A stretch of 64,000 nucleotides of DNA from Anaeramoeba flamelloides. Lineage: Eukaryota; Metamonada; Anaeramoebidae. Shown in pieces: positions 46,434 through 56,771 of the stretch; position 1 is the first letter of the stretch, and each line of letters opens with the position of its first letter. Location: the NCBI GenBank assembly GCA_027625915.1, contig JANTQA010000063.1, forward strand, positions 4,607,501 through 4,671,500. The letters run 5' to 3'. A program made the position numbers and the translations under genes. Under the pieces are notes generated by a model. It had not been told where the DNA came from, did no database searches, and saw only the letters and a list, made by a program, of their open reading frames with translations.

Positions 46434-47923
46434 GAATTATTTTTTGAAAATTCATTTTTTCACATTTTTAGCTTTTTTCTTTTCTTTTTTTGGATTTTTT
46501 TTGAAAAATAATTGAATTTACAATTTTATTTTTATTAAAAGATCATTATTCACAAAGTAAAAACCCGTTTTAAGACATTTTATTGTTACTGAAATCATAA
46601 AATTTATCAAACAAAAATGTTATTTTGATCTCGGTTAGAATTTTATTCGAACTTCAATTCAAGATCTAAATGATCATTGTAATTTTCCCCAATAGGACAG
46701 GAAGAATTCGAGTTTTTCAATTTTTAAGAAAATCTATTGTTTAAATTAGTGTTCTCAGATAAGGATATTAAAAATTCATCAATTTCTATTATTCTACTTT
46801 TTTCTAATTTGTTCTATAAAGTTCAATTATAAAAAAAAAATTAAAGTTGGAAAAGTATTTGGCCAACCGTTTGAGAGAAATACAGTTTAAAAATTGAAAA
46901 TTTATTTTGAGAATAAGGAAATGAGAACAAAAACAAAAAAAAACACTTCCAATTAAATTATCAAGTGTGTCAATATTTTTGAAAAACAGACTAGTTTCTC
47001 AGATTATAAAATTTAAAAAAAGCAAGTATTTTTAAAAAGGGTTGGTTTTTTTGGTTTTCATTACTCAGTTTACTTTTTAGAACTCTATTCCATAAATTTT
47101 CAAAATTTATTTAAAAAATGGAAGATTTGAGTTTCTTCTGGATCTTATGAAATAAACAAACAACACCACGATACTTTGGAATACAAATCATATAGAGTGA
47201 CTTTTTAAGATACTCCTTAAACATCTACATAAAATTATTTTCCAAATTTCAGACTTCAAATTGAAACGAAAAGAATAAAAATCTTTGAGTTTTTAATATT
47301 TTCATTTTGAATAAAACAAATAATGTAAAATAATTTTATGATATACTTTTGTTGATATTGTTCTTTCAGGCCAATTAGAAAACCTAACATGTATAAGACA
47401 ATCTTTGATCTCTCTCTTTACTTTACAAATAAATCCAAATAAATTTTATTTACTTTTTTAAGAATCCTGAGATGATCGTTAAATTTTAAGACTAATTAAT
47501 TGAAATAAATAATGAATTCGAGGCAAGGACATTCATAATAAACATCATATTTATTAAGTCCTTTTTTTTTTTTTTTTTTTTTTTTATGAATCAGGGACCA
47601 AGTAAATTAAGAATTGCTTGTGAATATAATGAATTTAAGTTACAAAATGTTTTATAAACATTCAGGAAATAAAGATTAAATTTGACAAAGTTGTTTTGAA
47701 AAAAGTGTTTCCAAGATTTTTTTCAAATGGTTATAATAAATTCTTTAATCGGTCTATTGGAATATACCGACTAGTTTAGAGACACTTTTGAAAACTTTTT
47801 TGTTGCACTTTTCCAGCAACACTATAACAAAAAATAAACCAAATAAATTGATTCTTTTAAATATTTCTTTTAACCGTATAAAAATTTTTTTCATAATTTA
47901 TTTCATTATATAATTAATATTAA
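46434..47923. other. AT-rich spacer before CENP-O
   Basis: No gene, RNA or repeat copy recognised. A T run of about 24 nt lies near 47562-47585. Confidence 0.5.
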
Positions 47924-48745
47924 TTATAATAGAGACAATTCCATCAAAGCTTGTGTTATGAAGTTCTTTAAAAAGGAAGAGTGGGCTTTATTTTGGTTTA
48001 TAATTTTCCAAATTTTGCGATTACTGTCCTCATCATCAACTTCTCGAAAAACATTTACTTTGCTTGGGAGTATTGAAGATTTGTCATAAAACAGTTGGGC
48101 TCTAAAGGGGCCCTTTTGCTTTTTCTTTTTTTCTGTAGGTAGTTTGTTGAATTCAATTTCAATTTGTAGATATTGTTGGTTTGAACAAAAAATGGAGATC
48201 TTTTGTTTTTCTTTTGTGATTTTTTCTTTACATTCATTATATTGTTCACGCCTTGATACAAAAGAATTCATCAAATTATAAATTGTATTCAGGTATTCTT
48301 CAAAATTTGAATTCAGTAGTTCGTTTGAAATGCTTTGGAATTGAATAAAGTGAGGGATTGTATGTTTGTAAGGTATTAGTTTGTTAGTTTTGGATTCTTT
48401 GACAAGAATAATACTATAAACCTCTAATAAAACACCCTTATGCAGTGTCTGTAATTGAATCAAGATCTGCTGTTCGTCAAGTTGGCTAATCATGACTCCG
48501 CTTAATTTACATATTTCTGGCAATTGGTGGGCCACTTTATCTAAACCAGAGTTTTTTTTGTTAAATTTTTCTTTTTCTTTTTCTTTTTTTTGGTTCTCTT
48601 CGTCAACACTTGAAATTTCATCATATTTTTGATTTAAAAGCGAATAATTTGTGGCCAATTCGTCACGTTCGCGTAGTAAATTTGATAGCTTTTGTTGGAG
48701 GTTTTTGAGATCGTCATTGTTTTTGACTACTTCCTTATTGTTCAT
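47924..48745 (-). CDS. CENPO: Inner kinetochore protein CENP-O/Mcm21
   Basis: A single-exon 273-aa frame. Residues about 10-65 form a coiled coil (LQQKLSNLLRERDELATNYS). The rest is a tandem RWD-type region. EICKLSGVMISQLDEQQILI and HKGVLLEVYSIIL match the first strands. The conserved HTIPHFIQFQSISNELLNSN is followed by FEEYLNTIYNLMNSFVSRRE, which parallels the human HTIPVFIPLEEIAAKYL...FL..L...LNAY.GRK. Later FRAQLFYDKSSILPSKVNVF parallels the human FCARLLYKDLTATLPTDVTV. Human CENP-O is 300 aa. CENP-O works with CENP-P in the CCAN/COMA assembly at centromeres. It lies 17 kb from MIS12 on the same strand. Confidence 0.85.
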   Translation of the reverse strand: MNNKEVVKNNDDLKNLQQKLSNLLRERDELATNYSLLNQKYDEISSVDEENQKKEKEKEKFNKKNSGLDKVAHQLPEICKLSGVMISQLDEQQILIQLQTLHKGVLLEVYSIILVKESKTNKLIPYKHTIPHFIQFQSISNELLNSNFEEYLNTIYNLMNSFVSRREQYNECKEKITKEKQKISIFCSNQQYLQIEIEFNKLPTEKKKKQKGPFRAQLFYDKSSILPSKVNVFREVDDEDSNRKIWKIINQNKAHSSFLKNFITQALMELSLL

Positions 48746-49250
48746 GAAAGTGAAAAGATCTCAATAAGAGAAAAAAATATGTGAAAAAAATGATAAGTTT
48801 AAGGTGAACAGAAATAAAGTTCTCTTTCAAGAAAGAACGTTTACAAGACCATGTTATTGAGAACTGACAACTCAATACTTTTCTTTGGATCTCTTGAGTG
48901 GTGAAATCAATAAAAAATTTTTTAAGGACAAACCAAATTTAAAACTTACTAAATTCACACAAAATTTAAATGATCTAAAAATTTTAATTTAGCTTTTATG
49001 ACGCATAAACTATTGAAAAATTAAAAGGTTATTATTGTTTATTCACACTATTTTATTGAAAATAAACTATTTATTTATTTAAATGAATGAAAAATTAAAA
49101 TTTAATTTGAAAATTTTTCTTTATAATCAAAAAAACTATTAATAAATTGTAATGAACAACATATTATTTTTTACATTAATAATGTACAACTAAGAATAAA
49201 TAGTCAATTCTTTCTTCAAAAATGTAAAAAAAAAAAAATTCGACATAAAG
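48746..49250. other. Spacer upstream of CENP-O
   Basis: AT-rich. It should contain the CENP-O promoter. No gene or repeat recognised. Confidence 0.5.
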
Positions 49251-49750
49251 TAGTGAAAAAAATACCTGACCGGAAAATAATCTCGGACAAGATTTTTAAT
49301 TGTGAATATTTGTAAAATTGTTGTATAATTTCATTTATTTTAAAATCAAATACTTTTTTTTAAAAATCAAACTTTAAAAATTCTAACTAAACTTACTGTA
49401 TTGGAATGATGATTAATGAAATCACAGTTGTTCAAAACGCCATCAATCAATCAAAAAAACAAGAATAAAAATTATCATTCTCCAAACTCTAGTATAACCT
49501 CAATAAAACTCGATTGTTTTTCAAAAAAAGTAGATCAACTTATTCTATCAATCAATTACTTGAGTATTCTATAGAAACTCCACTTTAATGAACTTTAGGT
49601 AGGTTTATTACTAATCTCATAAAAAAATTGGTTATTTATAAAAAAGGATTTGATTGAAAATAAAAGAAATTATACAACAATTTTACTAATATTCACAATT
49701 AAAAATCTTGTTCGGGATTTAAATCATGTCCGGTATTTTTTTTCCTACTA
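49251..49750 (+). mobile_element. Family-2 inverted-repeat element, copy 3 (about 500 bp)
   Basis: Left end TAGTGAAAAAAATACCTGAC, right end GTCCGGTATTTTTTTTCCTACTA. The long arms share TTTTTAATTGTGAATATT and its complement. Interior blocks match the copies at 21573 and 22921 (CAATCAATCAAAAAAACAAG, CTTTAGGTAGGTTTATTAC). Non-coding. Confidence 0.87.
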
Positions 49751-49996
49751 TAAATCATAAATTGGGTATTATAATAAATCCAAACACATCAAAAAATAGA
49801 AATTTGTGAAAGGTAGTGAATTATCTATGAAAAACAATAACAAATAAGGAATCTGTTTATAAAAGACGTATTATTTTATTTTTGAAAAGGTTTTTTTATA
49901 AAAAGATTTTTATAGACAAATTATTTTCTTCAAACTCAACAAATTCTAGAAATGGTATTATTGCATTGTATCAAGAAAATAACAAGAAGAATTCTC

Positions 49997-52900
49997 TCAT
50001 TTTAGCCAGGGGTGGTTTAAACAATCTTTTGCCGATGCTCTTTTTTTTGTATCGTATTCAAGCATTGGAAGCAAAAAATCGGAAATTTCTTTTGCATCTT
50101 TTTTCGAAAAATTATATTTTTCGTAGAATAGTTTTTTTAAAGTGCAAGTTTTAATATCGCTTAAATTATGAAGCAAATTACCTTCTTGGTCAATAAAGTT
50201 TTGAGAATTTCGACCAGTCAACACCATCACTGTTGGTATTTTCCCCAATAATCGAATCATCATTGCAAGATGCTCATGATCTTGTGAAAAATTATTTGTC
50301 AAGTTAGGTGTGGTTGGGAACAATAGTTGCCCAGTTAGTAATTCAAAAATTGTACAGCCCATTGACCAAATATCTGCCGAAAGGTCATACTCATGACCTA
50401 ATATGACTTCAGGACTTCTGTATTCTCTTGTTTGGATTTCAACCGAAAAGTGTTTATCAAACCAACAGGCATTACCTAAATCAACGATTTTACATTTGAT
50501 TAATTCGGGTTTAATCTTAAAAATTAATTGCTTTTGTTGCTGCTCTTTTTTTCCCACTTCTTCTAATAAATCTGCCAAATCATTCATCTCGTTTTCAGTA
50601 AAAGTATTATTATCTTGATTTGAACTTTTTTTTTTTTTATATTTTTTTTCTCTAATTTTTTTCTTTAGATTTAAATTCGAATTATTATTCTTATTTATTT
50701 TTTTTTCATTTAGTTTAGGATCTTCTTTTCCAACACTTTCTACATTGTTAATTTTTTGCTGCACATCAATTAAACGACTAACTAACAAATTTAATAGCCT
50801 TTCTTCTTTGTAACCAAGTTCTTCATTTGTTAGATTTTTTATTACTTTCTCAATCGATTGCAAGGAGAATCCCATATCAATAAATCTTCTTGCATATTTG
50901 ACTGATGCCTGTTCATTATCAAAATTATTTTCTTTTTCGTTTTCTTGTTTTTTTGTATTTTCATTTATTTCATTCTCATTTTCCTTTTCCTTTTCATTTT
51001 CATTTTCATTTTCATTTTCATCAAGATTATTTTCTGAGTTTTGTTTTTCATTTTCCTTAGTAATAGATATTTTTTCATTTCCTTTATCCTTTTTATGTTC
51101 AGTGTCAATTTTATCTTCTTTTCCCCTTCTTGTTTCTTTTACATTTTCTTCATGTGTTTTGTTTTTATTAATTACTTTATTTGATTTAATTTCTCCACCT
51201 TCCTTTTCCATTTCCTCTTCCTCTTCCATTCCTTTTCCCATTTCATCTTCGCTCCCCTCTTTAATTTTCTTTTCCCCTCCCTCTTTCCCACCCTTACCTT
51301 TTATAATTTGCCCACACTCTTTTTTCCTTCTTTCCTTTCTATTCATTTTAATTGAATTTTTAATTAATTCCTTTTTTTTCATTTCTAATTTAATTTTTGA
51401 AATTTTTTTTCTTAAACGAGAAGGAATACACCCAATTCGATGGTATAGCATTATATTTTCTGGTTTAATATCTGTGTGAATGATTCCACATTTTGAATGT
51501 AAATGATCAATGCCAATTAAGGATTGTTTAGTAATTTGTTTAACAATATTAATTGGCAATCCATTGGATCCGTATTTTTTTATTAATGATAATAAATGCT
51601 TATTATCAATATATTCAAAAACCATACATATATCTATTTTTTATTGTAATTTTAATAATTTTTTTATTACAAATAAAGAAGAAAATAATTAATCATTTCA
51701 AGAAAAAATTATTAATGATTGAAAATTAAATACGTATTTTTTAAAAACATATTCATAAATAAGTATAGCCACCTAACCAACAATAAGAATTCAATTTAAT
51801 CACTCTTGAAATTCATTGTTAAAGTAAATTTTATTAACGAAAGGTAATGTAGAAAAATTGACATTTTTTTGAATTAATTAGTATTATACAATTTATTAAA
51901 AATATCTATAAATTATCTAAAAACAGTGAAAAAATATCTGATTATTATTATTATTATTTTACTTCTAAAAATTTTAATATTTTTTTTTCTATGTTCTAAT
52001 TCTTATTATTTTATTTTAATTTTTCACAACGATATTAAAATAATTTTTTTTTTAATCCTTTTACACCTCTTTCTGGATCGCAGAAATCACAGAAATCACA
52101 AAAATCACAGAAAATGAGCCGGGGGATTTATGTACTGATATTTATGTAATAAAAAAATAACACCCCATGTCATACAATAAACACCACCTTAATCCACAAA
52201 AACATTCTTCCAGACCTTGATAATACCCCTACGCCTTAATAATTCATTTTTTCCACTTCCGCCTCTCAACTTATCCCGATAAAGAATTCGAATTACTAAA
52301 AGAAGTTAGTTATGTTTTTTACTTTGTTACATTTTTTTTTGATATAAAATTTAAAAACTCTGAGAATTTTTCTTCTTATTAACCCTTTTTTTTAATTCCA
52401 TTTTGTAAAACAATAAAACGTTTATAAAAATGTAATTTTTTAAAAATAAACTTTTTTTGAAGTCTTAGAAATTATTCAATAAAAAATAAAATCTTTTATT
52501 CAGGGAAAAACTAACTAGAGCAAAAAATAATAATAAATCATGAAAAAACAAAAAATAATTGATAATAATAAAGCAAATCTAATATTCTTTTTAAAAACAA
52601 TTGTACTGATCAAAAAATTTTGTACTCACCACCAATTACAAAAGGTGGATTTAAGATCACACTAAAGAGGTTTCATGAGTTGATTTGCGTTGGATTTTGT
52701 TATAATTTGGATCATGTTTTTCCAGCCCGAAAGAGATATTTATTCAAAATTTTTTTTTTTTTTTATTTAAATAAGAAAACTCAATTTTTGTGCCACATAG
52801 AACGGAAGCAGAAACAAACACGACGTATTTTATTTTTTAATCAAACATAATAACAAATATCTCTTTTAAAGAAATGAGAAAAGTTATTTAAATTCATTCC

Positions 52901-55900
52901 ACTTTTAAAGAAATTAGCTTCTACCAAAGAGATGTCATACTTTAAAATATATTGTTATTGAGTGTAAATAGTATTAGTGTTCCATTGTTGAAATGTCTCT
53001 AAAAACCAATTAGTAAAATATTGTTATTTTTTGATCTCATCAATTAAAAAGGATCTATTGTATTTGCAAATAACCAAAAATTATGAGAAAAAAAATCGGT
53101 TTTTCAAGACAAATTTAAAGTTCGAATTATAATATTCAGACACTAAAGTAAAAAAATATCAATCTTAAATTTGCCTTGAAATGTATATTAGTAGCTAAAC
53201 GATTCTGTTTTTTTCTTAGAAAAATTAAATAATTAACCAATAGATTATTTTGATGAATTATTTCCGAAATATTGGAAATATATTGATCTCACAACTAGTT
53301 TTATAAAAAAGGAAACAGAACTAATCATTATTTGGTTTTTTTATGTTGGTGATTATTAAATTAACCTTGAAATTAAAAAAATGAAAAATAGTAACTTTTG
53401 GATGTCTTCTAAATAAGAATTATTATATTTTGGAATACTATTATGATTATGTTTCTATTTTTAGATAAAGGAAAGAATTAAAAAAAAAATTGTCCAAAAT
53501 GACAATTTTTAATTAGATTCATTAGTAAAAAATGTAATAATTTATTGTTCAATAATATCTATAATAGATTTTTGAGTACCATTTGGGCCATGTAACACTA
53601 ATATCATTTACACCCAATTACAACATACTTTTATTTTTAGATGAATATATGGTGACGCTAATCATTTATCTTGCAAATAAATAATACAAAATGAATAAAA
53701 AAAAAAAAGTAAGGGGCGAGGTAGAGTTTCTTTTCTTTTCTTTCTTTTTTTTTTACTTCAAGTTTAATTATTCAACCCATTAGATTTTATTATATAAATT
53801 TTGATTTGAGAAAATATTGCGTTAATTTACATTTTCCCTGTTATTTCAAAAATATAGATTAACAATGTCAAAACATTTGACCAACCTCAATTTTTTTGGA
53901 AATTCTTTAATAATGAACCAATTTTGATAAAATTTTTCTATTTGATTTTATTATCCCAAATACTACTAGAATTATCAGAATAAAAATGCAAGGAATATCA
54001 GTTCTTCAAAATATTAATTAAAGGGATTTTATTGTAAAAATAATCCCATTCGCCAATCTCAAAAAACACTGAATAATTTGTATTCTTAGATATCTGAAAT
54101 AATTCTTTTTTATATACTAAATCAATTTCATCTCGGTAGAATTCATTTTAATATTTTATTTAATTAAAATTTTGATTTTTAAATTTATTTGTCAAAAATA
54201 AAAAACCATTTAAAAATCAAAAGTAATTTTTGACAAATAAAAAAAAAATCAAAAGAAAATTAAATTTTCAATAGAAGAGACAATAAAAAAGATCTCAAAA
54301 ACCCACACCCAACAACAACTATATTAACACACCTCTTTAAATATTGCTTTAGTTTTGAAATATTTAAAAGATAAGATAAATTATTACCTAATGAAGAAAC
54401 ACTACAAATTGAAAATTGCAGAACAACATTTTGAGGTTAAAAAAAACTTTCCATACTTTAATGATCAGAACTAAAAAAAAAAAAAACTCACCCAAACATT
54501 TTTCTCTTTCTAAAAATAACAAATTAATTCCAAATAGTGGAAAAATAAACCACAAATTTTTAATCGAGGTCGTTTCCTTCATAATATCTTTCAAACTTGA
54601 AAATTTTTTTCCTTTTCTTTTGAATTTTCTTTTGAATTTTCTTTTGAATTTTCTGTTAATTTTTATAACTTTAAATAAAAAATGGTTTTTTCAAAGCCAA
54701 AAATTACAAAAAATAAACTTACAAAAAGCACCATTCAAACAATTTACCTCATGAATTTAAACTTAAACCACTTTTGAAATGAACAAAAAGATTTTTAAAA
54801 AGATTTTTTTCAACAGAAAGTAGTCACCAAGGAAAAAATGGCTTTTCAATAAAAACAAATCCACTTAATTTATAAAAAACCAAAAAGTTTTAAAAAAGTA
54901 TTACGCTTTCCATTTTTAGCTTGGATGACAAAATGATCGTGAAGTTGGACAACATTGTTTACTTTATCTGGATCTTCTTTTGCGACTTTTAATAATAATT
55001 TAATCTCGTCTATTGCCACTTGAGCAAAAACCTTTGAAGATTTGATTATTTTTAATGCATAATATTTTTGTTTTTTAATGATTTTCCCTTGTCTCGTGCG
55101 GACTAATTTACCCCCGAATTTGACATCTTTGATTAGCCAGACCGTGGAATAAGCACCCCAGCCAATCATGACAATTGCTTTATACCGATTTTTAAACATT
55201 TCTCCTGGCTTTGTGGGATAATAGCCACCTTTCGAAAAAATTTTTTGATTTTCGGGGATTTCTTCTGAGCTATCCTCATCGAATAACAAATCAGGTGTGA
55301 TCTCCAAGTTTGATTTTTGATTATTCTTTTGAAGTGAATTATTAGGGTTTAATAATTCATATTTTAAATCATTTCTTGATTTTGGAATTTTGCTTTGGGA
55401 ATGTTTTTTTTTGTTTTGTTTTGTTTGATTCTTTGGTAGTGTTCGAGAGATATAATTTTTTGACTGAATATGGGCTCTTTTTCCTATTTTTTCTCTTTCT
55501 CTTACCCTTGGCTTCCCCCCTTTCTGTTTCTGTTTCTGCTTGTGTTTCTGTCTCTCTTTATGTTTCTGTGTTTGGTTATGTTTATTTTTCTTGTTTTCAT
55601 CACTTAATTGTGATTCAAAATATTCTTCAGGTTGTAGATCAAAGTTGTGTGAATCATAACTTAAACCTAATGTATTCCTTTTGTTCTTTGATAATCGTTT
55701 TTGAAATTCAGGTTTAAAAATCAAGTTTTTTTTTGAGTAGTCTGTAGAGTATTTTCTGCGTAATTTTTCTTTTTTTTTAGGTACTCTGAGGTGAACTGAT
55801 TTTGTTTTCCTTTTTGGTTTTTTGGTTTTTGATTCTCCTATTTTCAGTTTTTCTTTTTCTTTTTGCTTTTGCTGTTGTGGTTTGTTGTGTTTTTTTTTTT

Positions 55901-56771
55901 GTTTTTCTTTTTCTTTTTTTTTCATTTGATCTTTTTCTTTTTGATTCAGTTTATCTTTTTCTTTTTCTTTTTCCTTTTCCTTTTCCTTTTCATTTCCTTG
56001 AATATTTTTGTGCTTATGGCTGTTGTACTTTTTATGATTTCTATTTTTGTCGCGAAGCTTTTCTTGTTCTTTCTCAGACGGTTTTTTGTTTTTGTTCTTT
56101 TTTTGTTTATTTGACAAAACATTTTTTGTTTTTTCTCTTTCTCTTAGTTTGTGATGTTCCTCATTTTTTCTTGTCATTAATTTTTTATGCTTGGCTTTTT
56201 CTTTTTTCTTTTTTTTTTCCCTTTCGCTTCTCTTTCCCTTTTCTTTTCTACCTTTCCTATCTCTTTCCCTTTCCCTTTCCCGATCCTTTTCTCTTTCTCT
56301 ACTTCTTTTTTTTTCCTTTTGTCTTTCTCGTTCTCTTTCTCTCTCCCTTCTTTTTTTCTTTTCACTTTCCCTTTCCCTTTCCTTTTCTCTTTCTCTCTCT
56401 TTTTTCTTGTCATTAATTTTTTTTTTGGTACTTATTTTTTTTTTGGTTTTGTCATCTTTTTTTTTTTTGTCTTGATCGTTTGTATTTTTATTCCGTTTTT
56501 CATTGTTACTTTCTGGGCTATTTTGATCATAGGACTTTGTAGATCGATGCTTTTTGTGTAAAATTTGGGTTGGAAGTTGAATTGATCGTGAACTTTTTTT
56601 TTTTCGATCAGATTGTTTGTTACTTTGTTTGTCTTGTCTTTTTTTTTCGAGTTTTGAATCGCTTGATTGAGATATTTTTGATTTGGTTGTTTGTTTGTTA
56701 GAAGAACTTGCTTGGTCCTCTTTTGAAACTCCCTTCTTTTTATGAGAAGATGAATAATGTTTTTTACTCAT
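49997..56771 (-). CDS. SRPK-family SR-protein kinase with UBA-like segment in its spacer
   Basis: Two exons, complement(join(49997..51633, 54905..56771)), 1167 aa. The 3271-nt intron has GTAATA...AATAG ends, and the join restores NGKHICMVFE exactly where human SRPKs have NGIHVCMVFE. The first 520 residues are Lys/Arg/Ser/Glu-rich. The N-lobe has GWGAYSTVW (about 537-545), catalytic Lys in YALKII (about 574) and DEIKLLL. The C-lobe has [15 protein letters not shown] (about 667-684), DLGNACW (1007), [13 protein letters not shown], and ADIWSMGC. A spacer of about 315 residues splits the C-lobe after DIKPEN, as in SRPKs. Within it, [19 protein letters not shown] (about 869-887) followed by an LLNLLVSRL helix resembles a UBA domain. 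SRPKs phosphorylate SR splicing factors. The stop is TGA. Confidence 0.93.
52189..52661 (-). CDS. Two exon-like pieces of a small gene nested in the SRPK intron
   Basis: Minus strand. A 32-nt piece (52661-52630) lies between CTTTAG and GTGAGT and codes [11 protein letters not shown] second piece (52295-52189) follows CTTTTAG and reads [34 protein letters not shown], then TAA. Joining them keeps phase and gives a non-repetitive, positively charged C terminus. The second piece is clearly less AT-rich than the surrounding intron. No start or upstream exon was found, and the family is not recognised. It could be a nested gene, an alternative 3' end of the kinase transcript, or a relic. Confidence 0.35.
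52980..53690 (+). pseudogene. Decayed duplicate of the CENP-X-like locus
   Basis: Aligns in order with about 40440-41790: TTAAATTTGCCTTGAAATGT then ATTAGTAGCTAAACGATT parallels 40630-40670; AAAAAGGAAACAGAACTAAT parallels intron 1 near 41414; the exon-2 equivalent (about 53515-53605) retains the AGTAAAAAAT, CCAT and CATGT landmarks but no open frame; CCCAATTACAACATACTTTTA parallels 41730. About 500 bp corresponding to most of 40.72-41.30 kb is missing, including the exon-1 start. Base changes are many, so the duplication is old. It lies antisense in the SRPK intron. Confidence 0.65.
53870..54595 (-). repeat. Family-4 dispersed repeat, copy 2 (about 725 bp, reverse)
   Basis: The reverse complement matches 16285-16995 across its length (TTTTTAATCGAGGTCGTTTC at its right end, TATATTAACACACCTCTTTA in the middle, AGTTCTTCAAAATATTAAT and GATTTTATTATCCCAAATAC at its left end). 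Several indels are present. It lies inside the SRPK intron. Confidence 0.8.

Larger units (their letters stand above)
51634..54904 (-). other. 3.27-kb intron of the SRPK gene
   Basis: By far the longest intron in the window (the others are 116-302 nt). It contains a short ATCACAGAA tandem (about 52083-52115), two minus-strand exon-like pieces (52189-52295 and 52630-52661), a decayed duplicate of the CENP-X-like locus (about 52980-53690) and a family-4 repeat copy (53870-54595). The expansion seems to be due to accumulated insertions. Confidence 0.75.

Noticed and set aside
50898-51479. A 193-codon Ser/Phe-rich plus-strand frame
   Set aside because: It is the antisense shadow of the Glu/Lys/Asn-rich spacer in the SRPK gene.
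55376-56561. Long plus-strand Phe/Leu/Ser-rich frames opposite the SRPK N terminus
   Set aside because: They are antisense readings of the Lys/Glu/Arg-rich kinase N-terminal region, with TTT/CTT-biased composition and no domain.
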